A stretch of 64,000 nucleotides of DNA. Source: Platerodrilus igneus. Its lineage: Eukaryota > Arthropoda > Insecta > Coleoptera > Lycidae. The notes beneath the pieces are model-generated. The model worked only from the letters and a program-made list of their open reading frames with translations, was not told the origin of the DNA and did not search any database. A program made the translations under genes and the position numbers. Shown piece after piece: positions 21,330 to 32,090 of this stretch. Location of the stretch: assembly GCA_036346225.1 (NCBI GenBank), contig JARFIW010001215.1, positions 9,066,501 through 9,130,500 of the forward strand, written 5' to 3'. Position 1 is the stretch's first letter, and each line of letters begins with the position of its first letter.

Positions 21330-23174
21330 TTTACAGTGTTAATTTTATTCTTGCGATACTTTACTTTCCACATGGAAATATGGATACAAATTTTCTATAT
21401 GAAAACGTCCCGACATTCACCCTGTCATTCTCCAATTCGTAAGTATTCCCTTCTGCAAAAATTCTTCTCACTCGATAAGGACCTTCGTATGGAAATAACA
21501 ACTTGGCACTTCTCTCCCTTCTTGAACCTGCACCAACTCAGCCCCTATTGCAAAACTCGAAGCGTCTGTCCTTAAAATAAATGGATCCGTAAAATTGGGA
21601 TATTTTAATGACAGTTCCTATAAAATACCGCCTTCAACTCCCGAAATGCCTGCTCCTTTGCTCGTTCCATTTCCACCTTTCGTTCTTTTTAACAACTCCA
21701 ACAATGGAATGCACAACTCGAATATTTTGGTATGAATCGACAATAGTAATTTAATACACCTAAAAATCCTCTTAAAACTTTCAAATTTCTTGGCTGTTTC
21801 AAATTCTTCAATTCGTCCAAGCGTTTTTCACAAATTCTAATTCCTTCGCTGCCAACGACAAACCCCAAATACTTTACCTGGTCCTTAAAAAACTCACACT
21901 TCTTCGAATTCAACCTCAAACCTCCCTCGTCTAACCTTCAGATCACTTTTCTTAAATGTTCTAAATGTTCTAACTCGTTCTTAGAAAAAATCAAAATATC
22001 ATCGACATAGTGCGTACAGAAGTCTTCGTACTCATCTAATAACTTCTGCATGGCTCGAACTAATGCAGCGGATGACGTTGAAAGACCAAATGGAACAACT
22101 CTGTACTGATAAATCTCCCTTCAATGCTAAATCCAGTATACTTCCGACTTTCCTCATGCAAAGGAATTAGCCAAAAGAATTTTTAAGTCCAGTTTGCTAA
22201 AATTTTCATCTCGCTTACCTTGTATAACAAATTATCTAGTGATTTTGGTTGTTCAAATTGTGGTTTAGTAATCGCATTCAATCTCCTAGCATCTAAACAT
22301 ATTCTTAATTCTAAATTATCAGATTTAGGCACAACCACTACCGGATTGATATAGGGTGTTCTCGCTGATTCAATAATTCCCTCTTTTAACATCTAATTAG
22401 TTAATCTCATTTTTCACTCGACCCCTTAATGCAAATGGTATTGGATATACCCTAGTACGAAAACTTCCCTCGTCTGTGACCTCTAACTTATGCGAATACT
22501 CCTTCGCAAACCTAGGCTCATTACTAAAACTCCTGCATGTCTATTAAACACCTCATATAACATTTCCTTCATATCCACCCTATTAATCCTATCTGTTCCT
22601 CATCAAATACCTTCTCAAATATATTACATAACCGTAACTCATCAATTCCATCATAAATTCTATTCTTAGTCTTTCCTGATCCTATACTATCTGTATTTAT
22701 CTCATCCCTAGTATCCCGATTATCCTTAGGCACCACCCATTTCTTCTCTAAATTTAATACCATTACCATTCGTGCTTTACCATCTATAACCAGTCCAAAT
22801 TCCTCAATTACATCTATCCCTACAATGAAATCTAAATATAATCCTCTTGCTATCCAAAACTCTACTTCACCTAGTCTGGTACTTCCTAATACAATCGATA
22901 CTCGTACAACTTTGTCTATCGTAGTTAACTTCCTCTTAATCGCAGACCATAAATTAATACTCTTAACCCTACAAATTTTCCCTTTGAATAATTCTGCATG
23001 TTTCAAAACTATTTCCTCTCTCACCAGCGATAACTGCGACCCTGTATCTATCAATGCCGTGTAAACAGAATCCCCTAAACTAATATGAATAAATGGTAAC
23101 TCCCGCCTTCTTTCAAACTTATTATCTACTAAACTAATACTATGCTGTGTCCCTAAATCTGATTTTCCTAACAC
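21330..23174 (-). pseudogene. pol of the LTR retrotransposon: protease, RT, truncated RNase H, integrase tail
   Basis: 23174-22569 is the aspartic protease, with ALIDTGSQLSLV as active site and FIVGIDVIEEFGLVID as the later flap/ILG-type region. RT begins at 22392-22183 (EGIIESARTPYINPVVVVPK, RICLDARRLN). YVDDILIFS is read near 22000-21970, so the catalytic YxDD is intact. The connection is at 21919-21689 (KYLGFVVGSEGI, LRGFLGVLNYYCRFI). RNase H starts near 21595 (FILRTDASSFAIGAELVQVQ), then within ten residues becomes LLFPYEGPYRVRRIF and GNTYELEN, a gypsy integrase C-terminus. So the rest of RNase H and the integrase core are deleted. Stops and frame changes also split RT. Confidence 0.88.
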
Positions 23175-24877
23175 TAATAAATCGACGTTTTTTTTTGTAT
23201 CGTGGGTTCATCGTGGACCTCCACTTTCTCTATCCTATCCTCCGATCTCTGTCGCGTGTCTCTTGTTGTTACGTGTTGGATCGTCAAGTTTCTATCTGTC
23301 TCCCGTTCTCGGTCTCTAATCCCTGTCGGTATTTCCCCCTGATCCGTTGATCTCTGCTCCCTTTCTCTCTGCCATCTCTGCCCAAAACCCGTCCTTTGCT
23401 GTCCAAAACCTCTGTCATTCCTATCCGTCCTGTTCCAGTCATTGTTCCCCCTATAATTATCGTCTCTATTAAAACGTTGTTCCCAATTATTATTCGTTCT
23501 CCTTTGATTTCCCTGATATTGCTTTCCGTAGTTGTCCTGTCCATTCTCCCTATAATTGTATCCTTGCACCCCAGTCCTCTGGTAGTCTGTGCTATTCCTA
23601 TTCCTATCCCAATTCCTATTATCACTATTTTCCCTGTTATTCGTTTCAAACGTCCTAGCTACGTCATAATTTCGCATCATTTCCAAAAAGTCTCTTAAAG
23701 TCCGAACGTTTTGTATTGCTACGGCCTTAGTTATTTCCGCCTCCATATGCCTTGACAACAATAATATAATTTCATCTTCTCTTAATTTAGGAATCAGGTG
23801 CTGCGCCTGGTTATACTTTTCAATCACATAATTTTCTCTCGATCCCTGGTATGACCTATAGTTCCCAGTGTTTAAATCCGTTCGAATATTAGCCTGATGC
23901 GTGTTTCCCCAATATTGTTCTATGAATAGCCTTCGAAATTCCTCGTACGAACTATATTGCCTCCTCACGATACAGTGCCATTTCTCTGCACAACCCCCCC
24001 AATGTCACGCTCACCATCTGCATCTTCACCCTCTCAGGCTCACTCTCTACCATCTCGTCCAACTTGCTAAGATAGACCATCGGCTGCTCATTCTTTCTGC
24101 CTTCAAACCTCGGCAAGGTCTCTTTCCTAGCCTATACTGGTATCCTGCATCACAAACAACTCTTCCCTTTCCAATTCAACCAACTGTTCTCTCATCTGTC
24201 TAACATTCCTTCAAGACCAGACAATCCATTTACCGTATTCCCCAGAACCGTCGTATCCCTTCTCAGCTTCTCTGCCACCTCCTGACTCGCCCGCAATTTG
24301 CCTATAATTTCGTTTTAGAGTTAATATTGTCCTCCGTCTGAATCCGAACTATTTCACCTAAATTCTGCAATTTTTCTGTCTGTCTAACTTCGACCATGTA
24401 CAGCTCTTCCCTTAATTCATTTAAACCTGTTGTTACCTTCCTTCTACAACCTGGACTCTATCCTCTACGTCCTTCAGAACTTCATCCTTAAATGAACACA
24501 AACTGCTCTGTATTGATACATTAATTCCTTCAATTTTCATTTCCATCATATCAAATTTTTCCTTAACTTCCGCTTGTGAATTTCTAACTTCGGCCAACAA
24601 TGATCCTCTCAATTCTTCATGCGACTTAGTTAACGACCCTTTTAATTCCAACAAAACCATCATCACATCTTGGATCTGCATATTCTCTTTTCCTTATCAA
24701 TTTCATTTTCTCCCGATGTACCCCTGAATTCACAATAATCACCTCCGGCTCCACATATCCCCCAGCTTCATCCCTAGCATCCCCTGCCGCTACAGTCTTA
24801 ACCACCGGTTGCCCTCTCACACCAGTCTCAACTCCATAAACTTTCCCTGACCTCGTGATTCTCTCCTCATCAGACAT
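23174..24877 (-). pseudogene. gag of the LTR retrotransposon, frame-broken
   Basis: Three minus-strand frames make up gag. 24877-24626 begins MSDEERITRSGKVYG. 24681-24433 is a heptad-rich stretch (LELKGSLTKSHEELRGSL) likely to form a coiled coil. 23968-23174 holds the capsid-like retrotrans_gag core: YSSYEEFRRLFIEQYWG, then QANIRTDLNTGNYR and an ILLLSRHMEAEI helix. Its last 130 residues are very rich in Arg, Asn, Gly and Gln, a basic RNA-binding tail in place of a CCHC knuckle. The 24430-23970 interval does not stay open. Because the flanking LTR shows homopolymer shortening, these breaks may partly be sequence error. Confidence 0.8.
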
Positions 24878-25191
24878 GTCCCTTTAATTTTCAAAATAAA
24901 CTTCAATGCTAAGCTACACAACCTCTGCAAATCTGAATCAGCCCTATCGAGCCCCACCTTTAGGCGAACAAATATTTTGTTGCGAAGTTATTTACCTATT
25001 CGAGCCCCACCTAATGTTTTACCGCCGCTAAAATTGACCAAAGTGTGAATATCAAATTACGTCTTAGCCTACTACAATAAATTCAAAACCTTCAACAACT
25101 GTCAAATAAATATATATGAAACGTCAATCAAATATTAATTTTCACTTTTAAATAGAATATATGCAACGTACAACTAACAAATCTACTCTGC

Positions 25192-25210
25192 CTCACGTTG
25201 TTAGCGCCAT
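25192..25210 (-). other. Candidate primer-binding site of the LTR retrotransposon
   Basis: Two bases inside the 5' LTR the minus strand reads TGGCGCTAACAACGTGAGG. The first six bases and the AACGTG core agree with a tRNA-Lys(CUU)-type site (TGGCGCCCAACGTGGGG), with a small insertion or change between them. The tRNA assignment is tentative. Confidence 0.45.
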
Positions 25211-25211
25211 C

Positions 25212-26750
25212 TGTTATATATTGGTATATATTGAGTTATAGAGAACCCTTTTATAATCAATTACCACCTATTTTGTATTGTTTATTCATGATTACAGGAT
25301 TGATCTTTCTTTTTTTTATCTTAGGACAATTATTCTATTATATATACTGTGATCCTACCTTATTAGTGATAGGCGTAATATATCTATCTGTCACTCCTTG
25401 TCTTATTTTAGAGCCTTGTTGAGTTATGCCACACAATTTATCTTTAAATATTTTACACGGCTGCTGCACTTAAATATTTTACAGGGCCGTCAAACACGTG
25501 GCGGAATCTACCTAGGGTGGGTCCGTCCTAAGCAAACACCTCTCAACTAGACACCTAAACAAATATCCAAGGAGTTTTCAAAATAATTTTAAAAGCCAAA
25601 AGTATTCCCAAACACTAGTTCCACTTTTATAAATTTGATTAAAGCACTGCGTAGATATTAAATACTAATACCTGGAATCCAGATACAAGCGCCGCCTTCC
25701 AGCCGTCCTGAAGCCAAGTGACCAACTGCAGGCACCTCCTGTAAATAATAAGTAACTCGAGCAACTGGTAATCTCCAGACTATAAAACTACTAATATTTC
25801 TACAAATTTTATGTTATACAAATACTCAGATAACTCCAATTCCACTATGCTTTCGTCTTCAAACAATAACGGTACAGACCAGCACTCCCTCTTTTAATTA
25901 ACTTTTATTCGCCGTAAAACTGCTACTATTTGCTATCTCCAGGTACAACTTGACTTTCAAAACTTTCTCGTAACTTTTTAAATGTAATAAAACTCATAAC
26001 AGTACAAAAACACGTCTATTTTTCAGTAATATAAATTTTGAAGTCCCTTATAAATAAAAACCGTCTTCTTTTGTTTCCGTTGCCATGACAACTATCTCTA
26101 CGCACACTATGTAATTTATAATTATTAATAATTGATTAATAATACAGTTGTTTTCTCTAGATACATTCATTTTCTAGATGGTTTGTAATCCAGTGATTTA
26201 TGTATATTGAACTTTTTACAATATTGAAAATAGCTAACAAACTTTGATGGTTCAGCTTTTAAATTGTACGCAACAGACATTTATGTCTTATTCGGTAAAC
26301 GTCCTGTCATTACATAACCAATCTTTAATTGTTAAAACATATTCAAACTGAAATTGATTTACAAATTTTACGGGAGTATCACTTAACTCCTTAAAATTTT
26401 AAAAGCGTGCAGTATACCAAGCAATTTTGATATTTGTTTTTACATTCAAATGGTTCTGAAAACGCTAACTCCAAATTAAATTTCATATACGTGCAACCAT
26501 AACAATTAAAATACGTATACAATGCAAACTTATAACTACCTTAGCCTGGTCTATGGCCGGTATATGTTGTTGAATGCAATGCAGTTTCAAAAGCTTTATA
26601 AATTTATAAACGTGGAATAGTTGTTGTTAATTTATAAACCAAAAAATACCTGAAAGAAAATACTCAAACAAAACCAAATATACCCCCATTCTAGCAAAGT
26701 CGTTTCGAAGCCCTATTTAAACATTTTATAAGCCCACCCCCTTCTTGACA
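25212..26750 (-). repeat. 5' LTR (minus orientation), 1539 bp
   Basis: Direct copy of 19616-21146. TGTTATATATTGG marks its low-coordinate end and CCTTCTTGACA its high-coordinate end. Confidence 0.93.
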
Positions 26751-26751
26751 G

Positions 26752-26755
<4 letters not shown>

Positions 26756-26791
<36 letters not shown>
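26756..26791. repeat. (TA)n microsatellite, right of the LTR element
   Basis: Continuation of the TA tract of 19573-19615, separated from it by the inserted retrotransposon. Confidence 0.85.
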
Positions 26792-26793
<2 letters not shown>

Positions 26794-29069
26794 CTGTGAA
26801 ACCTACAATAGTTGCTGTGAAACCTACCAAAAAGCCTCACCAGAGTAAAAAAAATATTCGAGCTTCTCGAATTGGGCACCAAGATTTGCCGTGATTCTCG
26901 CCCTGTTGAATCTCTTCAGATAGTTGCCTCTTTACTCTTTCCGCCTCGGCTGCTCGCCTAGTTAAAACTTTCATCCTCATTCATAAAAAAGAAAACAAAC
27001 ACATTCCTACACAAACATCAACGTTAACTCTATTTACATCAATATTCATAATACATTAAAATTTCAAAATTAAATTGTAGCATAAATTTCAGTATCATAA
27101 AATTTCAAGATTAAATTTGTCATCATTTTAATTTGCATCCAGAATTAAGTCCTTGTAGGATACCTACTAATTATATTAACACTATTTGCAGACCTGAGTC
27201 TGAATACAAAGGGAGCATCTCCCACCCCTTTACGTTAATCAAACAGGTTAGTCTAATTGAGCTCAAAGACAGACCCAAATTTTCATCCTAATCAAGAACA
27301 TAAACTGCTAAATACTCCTTTCTACTTAAACAAGAAAATTTCACCTTAAAATTAAAAATTTGTTGTTTATACAAATTCACTACTGTCCATTTTTTTAGGA
27401 AACAAATTATAAAAATATCCAACACACACCAAAACATCAAAGTTCGAACAAAATTGTATAATTTACCTGAAGGTTACTGCACTCGTGGCTTCAATGTACA
27501 TCGGACTTGCTAATTCCACCATTCCAGCTGGTTTATGTTTACGGCTTCAGATTCTGAACGCCTTTTAAAATTCATCTACAACACCATTCGTTTAAAACGT
27601 TTCAGGGCTTCTCAGGAACGCATCTATGTATATCTAAATCTTGTTTGTAGATCCAATCACATTTGATTACTCACTCCCGAAAAATAGCACTGAAATTCAT
27701 ACTTCTTTCCCGCTATACCCAAAACTGCCTACTTTTGTTTATTCATTTATCGTTACAAATTTGGATAATTGGTACAGTAATACTCGCAAATATAACTAGA
27801 CTTTATTACTTTGTATCTTCTTTTCTAAGTGCACTAATGCATAATAACTTGTATCGTAGCACGTAAAGAGCAAACCGTTTTAAAGTATTCAATAATCACC
27901 AAAATATAAGAGCAAACTGTTTAAAGTATTGAATCAAATCGAAAATCTAAGAGAGCGTAACTTCTATAAACACGGGTTTATATAATCGCTCGCCTGCACG
28001 TCGGTTTAGTCCCGCGACGGCCAGTTTGTAGAATTTCGCATTCTCTGTTCCCTTTCGACGGTCAGGCACAGCGATTCTCCTAAATTTGCACACGTCCAAG
28101 TTGAAAATCTAAGAAATTTTCACACGGCTCGCAAACACGTCCGAGAATAACTAATTAATTTTGTATAGAAATCGTTACGTTTACACCTCTCATATCTGCA
28201 TCTTATTACAACCAATCATTTCCTCGTGACGTTGCTCAAATCACGCCTTTCATTATCTGTGTCTCTGTCTTGCGCATTATATCTGTCTTTTTCTAACTTG
28301 CTCCTAGTGGTGCAAATCGATGCTCTTTACTATCGGTTATTTCAGTCCACGTGTATTCTTATTTGGATTAAATAACCCCGTATCTAGCCTTCCCGTTAAT
28401 ATAAGCTACGGTTTATCCGACCGTTTCCAATATACGCAGAATTTTCATGTTTATCCAAACAAATTAAACTGAAATTGACTTTTAAAAATACTCAGGTGTG
28501 TGAACGTTTTAACATAATTCTCAGAGCTTTATTTCATGGTATTTTAATCTAGGATTTTCACAGGCTTTTATGCTTATTACATTATTAATAATGGTTCAAT
28601 TAACTCCAACTAAAATAATAATGAATGGCATTGACTTTTACCCTTTAATTTTTAGCGAATCCTAATTAAATATTAATTATTATTTGTACATTTTGTTTAA
28701 TACTCGTTACTTGAAACTTGAATTAATTAATATAAATTTTGCACGTAATTTCTATTTGTTTCTTTACTTGGAATAATTAAATTACATACAAGTTGAGCAT
28801 TTTAATACTGCTTCTTTTTATAGAAAGCGTTTAGTGAATAATTTAAATCCCTTATTTTTAATGAAACGAATAAATTTTTATGCTTCACGGTTTTTTAATA
28901 ACGCGTATTATCTAATAAACGTCTATCAAACCCTACCTTCTAATTGAATGATTTAAATCTTTATACTAGGCATTTAATTACGCGTACCTTTTCCCAAAGC
29001 TTCCTTATACATGGTGATTAAAATTATTTGATGTAATTAATTAATTTTCTACCCTGATCTAAATTTGAG

Positions 29070-29070
<1 letters not shown>
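26792..29070 (-). repeat. Right arm of the large inverted repeat
   Basis: Reverse complement of 17345-19572 with moderate divergence. It starts TTGCTGTGAAACCTAC, which occurs twice in a row here, and ends with the complement of ATTACTCAAATTTAG at the outer side. It contains a local duplication near 27870-27950, where a GAGCAAAC-type block following CTTTAAA appears twice. Confidence 0.85.

Positions 29071-29125
<55 letters not shown>
29071..29125. repeat. (TA)n microsatellite at the outer end of the right arm
   Basis: Some 27 TA units. It forms the sharp junction between the inverted-repeat arm and the relic zinc-finger sequence. Confidence 0.9.
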
Positions 29126-29131
<6 letters not shown>

Positions 29132-29590
29132 CATAAACTGCCTGTAACTGGTCGTATGTTAGTACGTGAAAATATATAAACTTTCAATGCACATTTATAG
29201 GAAGCAGAATAAATTACATGAGAAGTGTACGAATGAACGTTCGCTAGTATGTGAGGACATAGCAAAGCACTTTTACAGCATGCAAATTAAATACATAACT
29301 TGCATGCTACAAACAACGTTTTTTAGTATGTGTTCGCGTTTTGTGCTTGCAGATTTGTTTTTTGCGATACAAAAATCATACAAATCAACAGTCTTTGGAA
29401 ATGTGTGTCTATACAAGAAGCGCATTTCAATTATCTTCAACTTTTGCATCAGCTTGTTTGTATGTTCATAAAAGCATTTTTCTTTAATACCACACATATT
29501 CTGTTAATAATATAGCAAATTCTATAATACGCATTCTAATCCAACTTAGGCGTCGATCGCATCGTTTATACGAGCTTGTTGAAAGAACCA
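29126..29590 (-). pseudogene. Relic fifth ZNF unit (5' leader, start and first finger remnants)
   Basis: On the minus strand a start-like segment near 29250 (MLCPH) corresponds to the MSSHTNER/MYSHTNER starts of the other genes. It is followed by a diverged finger remnant (SASYKCALKVYI) and the sequence breaks at the TA tract. Upstream, 29290-29540 follows the ZNF leaders (ACAACGTTTTTTAGTATGTG; AATATAGCAAATTCTA). The conserved upstream motif is at 29543-29568. Only the 5' end of the unit survives; the rest of the finger array is absent where the (TA)n and inverted-repeat arm begin. Confidence 0.75.
29543..29568 (-). promoter_or_regulatory. Conserved upstream motif, relic copy
   Basis: AACTTAGGCGTCGATCGC-ATCGTTTA, a diverged version of the motif before ZNF1-4. 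It marks the upstream edge of the relic unit. Confidence 0.4.
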
Positions 29591-29633
29591 AGTATAAAAA
29601 GTTGAGTACACAATTGTTTAAACTGCTATAAAC

Positions 29634-30946
29634 TACTATTTATTATTTTCGCGTACAATTAAATTTCAAATATTTAACACAAAGGTAAGTAATATTTGTT
29701 GAACTTAATGTCAAAGTTTGGTTGTGGGCCGTACATGCGGCTTAGATTTTTTTAAAAATAATTACAGCTATTTTTGAAAGTTTAAACGCAATACCTGTTA
29801 CAAATAGTATAATTGTAAATGCTTATTATACGTTTTATTTGTATTATCAATCTATTCTGTTTGTTCTAAAAACCATGCCCTAAATATTAAGCTCTATCAA
29901 ATGCTAAGACATCTATTAAAATGCTGCAACACTGTCATGACTTAGATGTTGTTAAAGTTTTAAACATGCACAAGGAATAAATAAACAAATTTATATTGAC
30001 GGACATTCTAAGAAAGTACTACACCCAATGCTAAATGAGGAAGTTGACCAATGGAAATTAATACGTTTCTAGCTACGTAATGAATAATTTTGTCTGGTAT
30101 TGAGAAAGTAATTCGAGCATACTGAATGAAAATTGATACAAATTGTTGATTATTTTAAAAAGAAAAAAATTCAATGAACGGTTTCACAGTTATTGCAGCT
30201 CGTCAGATTGGCTCATTTCTCCCTACAAAACAACCAAGTTTTTGAAATTATACACAAATCATGGTGTATTAACATGTACAAAATGCATCTCATGCGTCCT
30301 CCTTACTCGAATGTAAACAACTAACTATTAGTAACTTTTTCAAATCTCCAACATGAAAGTATAGATGACGCTGCCAGACAAAATTTTAATAACTAGTCAA
30401 AAGACACAGTTTTTTCTCTTTTCAAATTAACCAACGATTTATATCAATTTTCGTTCACTATGCTCGAATTACTTTCCCAATACCAGACAAAATTATTCAT
30501 TACGTAGCTAGAAACGTATTAATTTCCATTGGTCAACTTCCTCATTTAGCATTGGGTGTAGTACTTTCTTAGAATGTCCGTCAATATAAATTTGTTTATT
30601 TATTCCTTGTGCATGTTTAAAACTTTAACAACATCTAAGTCATGACAGTGTTGCAGCATTTTAATAGATGTCTTAGCATTTGATAGAGCTTAATATTTAG
30701 GGCATGGTTTTTAGAACAAACAGAATAGATTGATAATACAAATAAAACGTATAATAAGCATTTACAATTATACTATTTGTAACAGGTATTGCGTTTAAAC
30801 TTTCAAAAATAGCTGTAATTATTTTTAAAAAAATCTAAGCCGCATGTACGGCTCACAACCAAACTTAGACATTAAGTTCAACAAATATTACTTACCTTTG
30901 TGTTAAATATTTGAAATTTAATTGTACGCGAAAATAATAAATAGTA
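29634..30946. repeat. Near-perfect palindrome, arms about 537 bp, spacer about 240 bp
   Basis: 29634-30170 is matched by the reverse complement of 30410-30946. Over the outer 480 bp only scattered single differences were seen; the match weakens towards the spacer (about 30175-30405). Outer ends are TACTATTTATTATTTTCGCG and its complement. Pieces such as AAGGTAAGTAATATT and TTTTTGAAAGTTTA also occur in the arms of the inverted element at 46040-48935, so the two are related. No gene lies inside and no target duplication could be assigned. Confidence 0.92.
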
Positions 30947-31096
30947 ATGTGTAAAAATTCGTATTTAAAGTCGAATATCTTGATTAATAATTGAAATATC
31001 GAAAAGTGAATAGCGTATTCGTATTCAGCGTAAAAAACTGGATAAGAATCATATATTATATGTCTTGTAACATCACGGGAACCGTGCAACGGACAG

Positions 31097-31139
31097 ACAG
31101 ACAGACAGACCGACCGACAGACCGACCGACAGACTAGAC
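31097..31139. repeat. (CAGA/CCGA)n tetranucleotide microsatellite
   Basis: GACAGACAGACAGACAGACC followed by CGACCGACAG units. Frames through it give artificial SVGL repeats. Confidence 0.9.
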
Positions 31140-31189
31140 CATCTCATTAACCAAACGAAGTTTGGTTGAAAGTTGGGTATTACTAGTAG

Positions 31190-32090
31190 AAAGTTTAAAG
31201 TTGCTCGTATATTTATTGTAATAAAGCAATACAAAACTTTATGTAATAATAAGTAAATGTAATCCACCAAGTTGTGGTACAATAATATAGAATACTCCAA
31301 TTAAATAAAATTATCATTATCTCCATTTTAATTACACTGTATTCGAATATTCGATTATTAATTTAAAAATCTATATTGTGCGCTAATTTAAAAATATATA
31401 ACAATAAAATAACTTATATATTAATAAACCCGCAAGGGTATGACCACATCAAACACTTAATTGTTGTCATTCAGTAGACAAAAATAAAGTGAAAGGGAAC
31501 TTTACAGTCAGGTTAGTACCTGGTTTTGTGGCGAAGTCCAAAACATGCATTTTTGTTCAGAACCTATTGAGCTCTTCAAATTATTTAAAATTATTAAAAT
31601 CGGTCCAACTTTAAACAAGTTAATACTCCCTGTATGTTTGTTGTGGTTTGTTTAGCATTCTTCTTAATCTTCTTTGGGAATGAAACCACTCATAGTTTTT
31701 AAAATCTATTTTATTTACGTTTCGATCCATGACCTAGGATCGTTGTCAAAATAATAAAAACTTCAAGTTTAACGTTTATGACATAAATTGAAGGTTGCTT
31801 TGATTTATTGATGTTTGAAATATTTGGTTTGAGTACACTTTTGTGTTATTAAAAAACCGTGAAGCATAAAAATTTATTCGTTTCATTAAAAATAAGGGAT
31901 TTAAATTATTCACTAAACGCTTTCTATAAAAAGAAGCAGTATTAAAATGCTCAACTTGTATGTAATTTAATTATTCCAAGTAAAGAAACAAATAGAAATT
32001 ACGTGCAAAATTTATATTAATTAAAACAAGTTATAATATCAATAGCAAAAAATTTAACGACGGCCTGAATTATCTTTACGTGTTTTAACT
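31190..32090 (-). repeat. ZNF 3'-flank segment, split by a composite insertion
   Basis: 31190-31622 and 32024-32090 correspond to 48990-49380 of the segmental duplication (AAGTAATAATAAGTAAATGT, CATTCAGTAGACAAAAATAA, AGGTTAGTACCTGG, ATCGGTCCAACTTTAAACAA). The block is interrupted at the AAACAAGTTA site by 31623-32023. It continues only at about 35590, so a second, larger gap (32.1-35.6 kb) also separates it from ZNF2. Confidence 0.8.
31623..32023 (+). mobile_element. Composite insertion: Penelope-like unit joined to a 170-bp inverted-repeat-arm fragment
   Basis: 31624-31840 is a copy of the Penelope-like unit. 31852-32020 is nearly identical to part of the inverted-repeat arm (complement of about 28730-28890). 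The whole is flanked by AAACAAGTTA at 31613-31622 and 32024-32033, a 10-bp target duplication. The uninterrupted site is seen at 49320-49340 and 60670-60690. So the two parts arrived together in one event. Confidence 0.75.

Larger units (their letters stand above)
19616..26750 (-). mobile_element. Ty3/gypsy-like LTR retrotransposon, young, internally deleted
   Basis: Two direct LTRs (19616-21146 and 25212-26750) bound a 4.1-kb interior coding on the minus strand, so 25212-26750 is the 5' LTR. On the minus strand each LTR begins TGTCAAGAAGG and ends TATATAACA, the TG...CA rule. The interior gives gag, protease, RT and a start of RNase H, then jumps to the integrase C-terminus. Most of RNase H and integrase is missing, so the copy depends on enzymes from elsewhere. 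The LTRs are almost identical, which implies a recent insertion. Target bases lie inside (TA)n, so the exact duplication (possibly ATAT) cannot be fixed. Confidence 0.93.

Noticed and set aside
23396..23698. Ile/Pro/Val-rich plus-strand frame and an Ile/Gly-rich minus frame at 23284-23649
   Set aside because: Other-frame readings of the Arg/Asn/Gly-rich gag tail.
29059..29265. 68-residue frame ending in an Ile-Tyr repeat
   Set aside because: Its tail is translated (TA)n; only the first part has meaning, as a zinc-finger relic, and is annotated as such.
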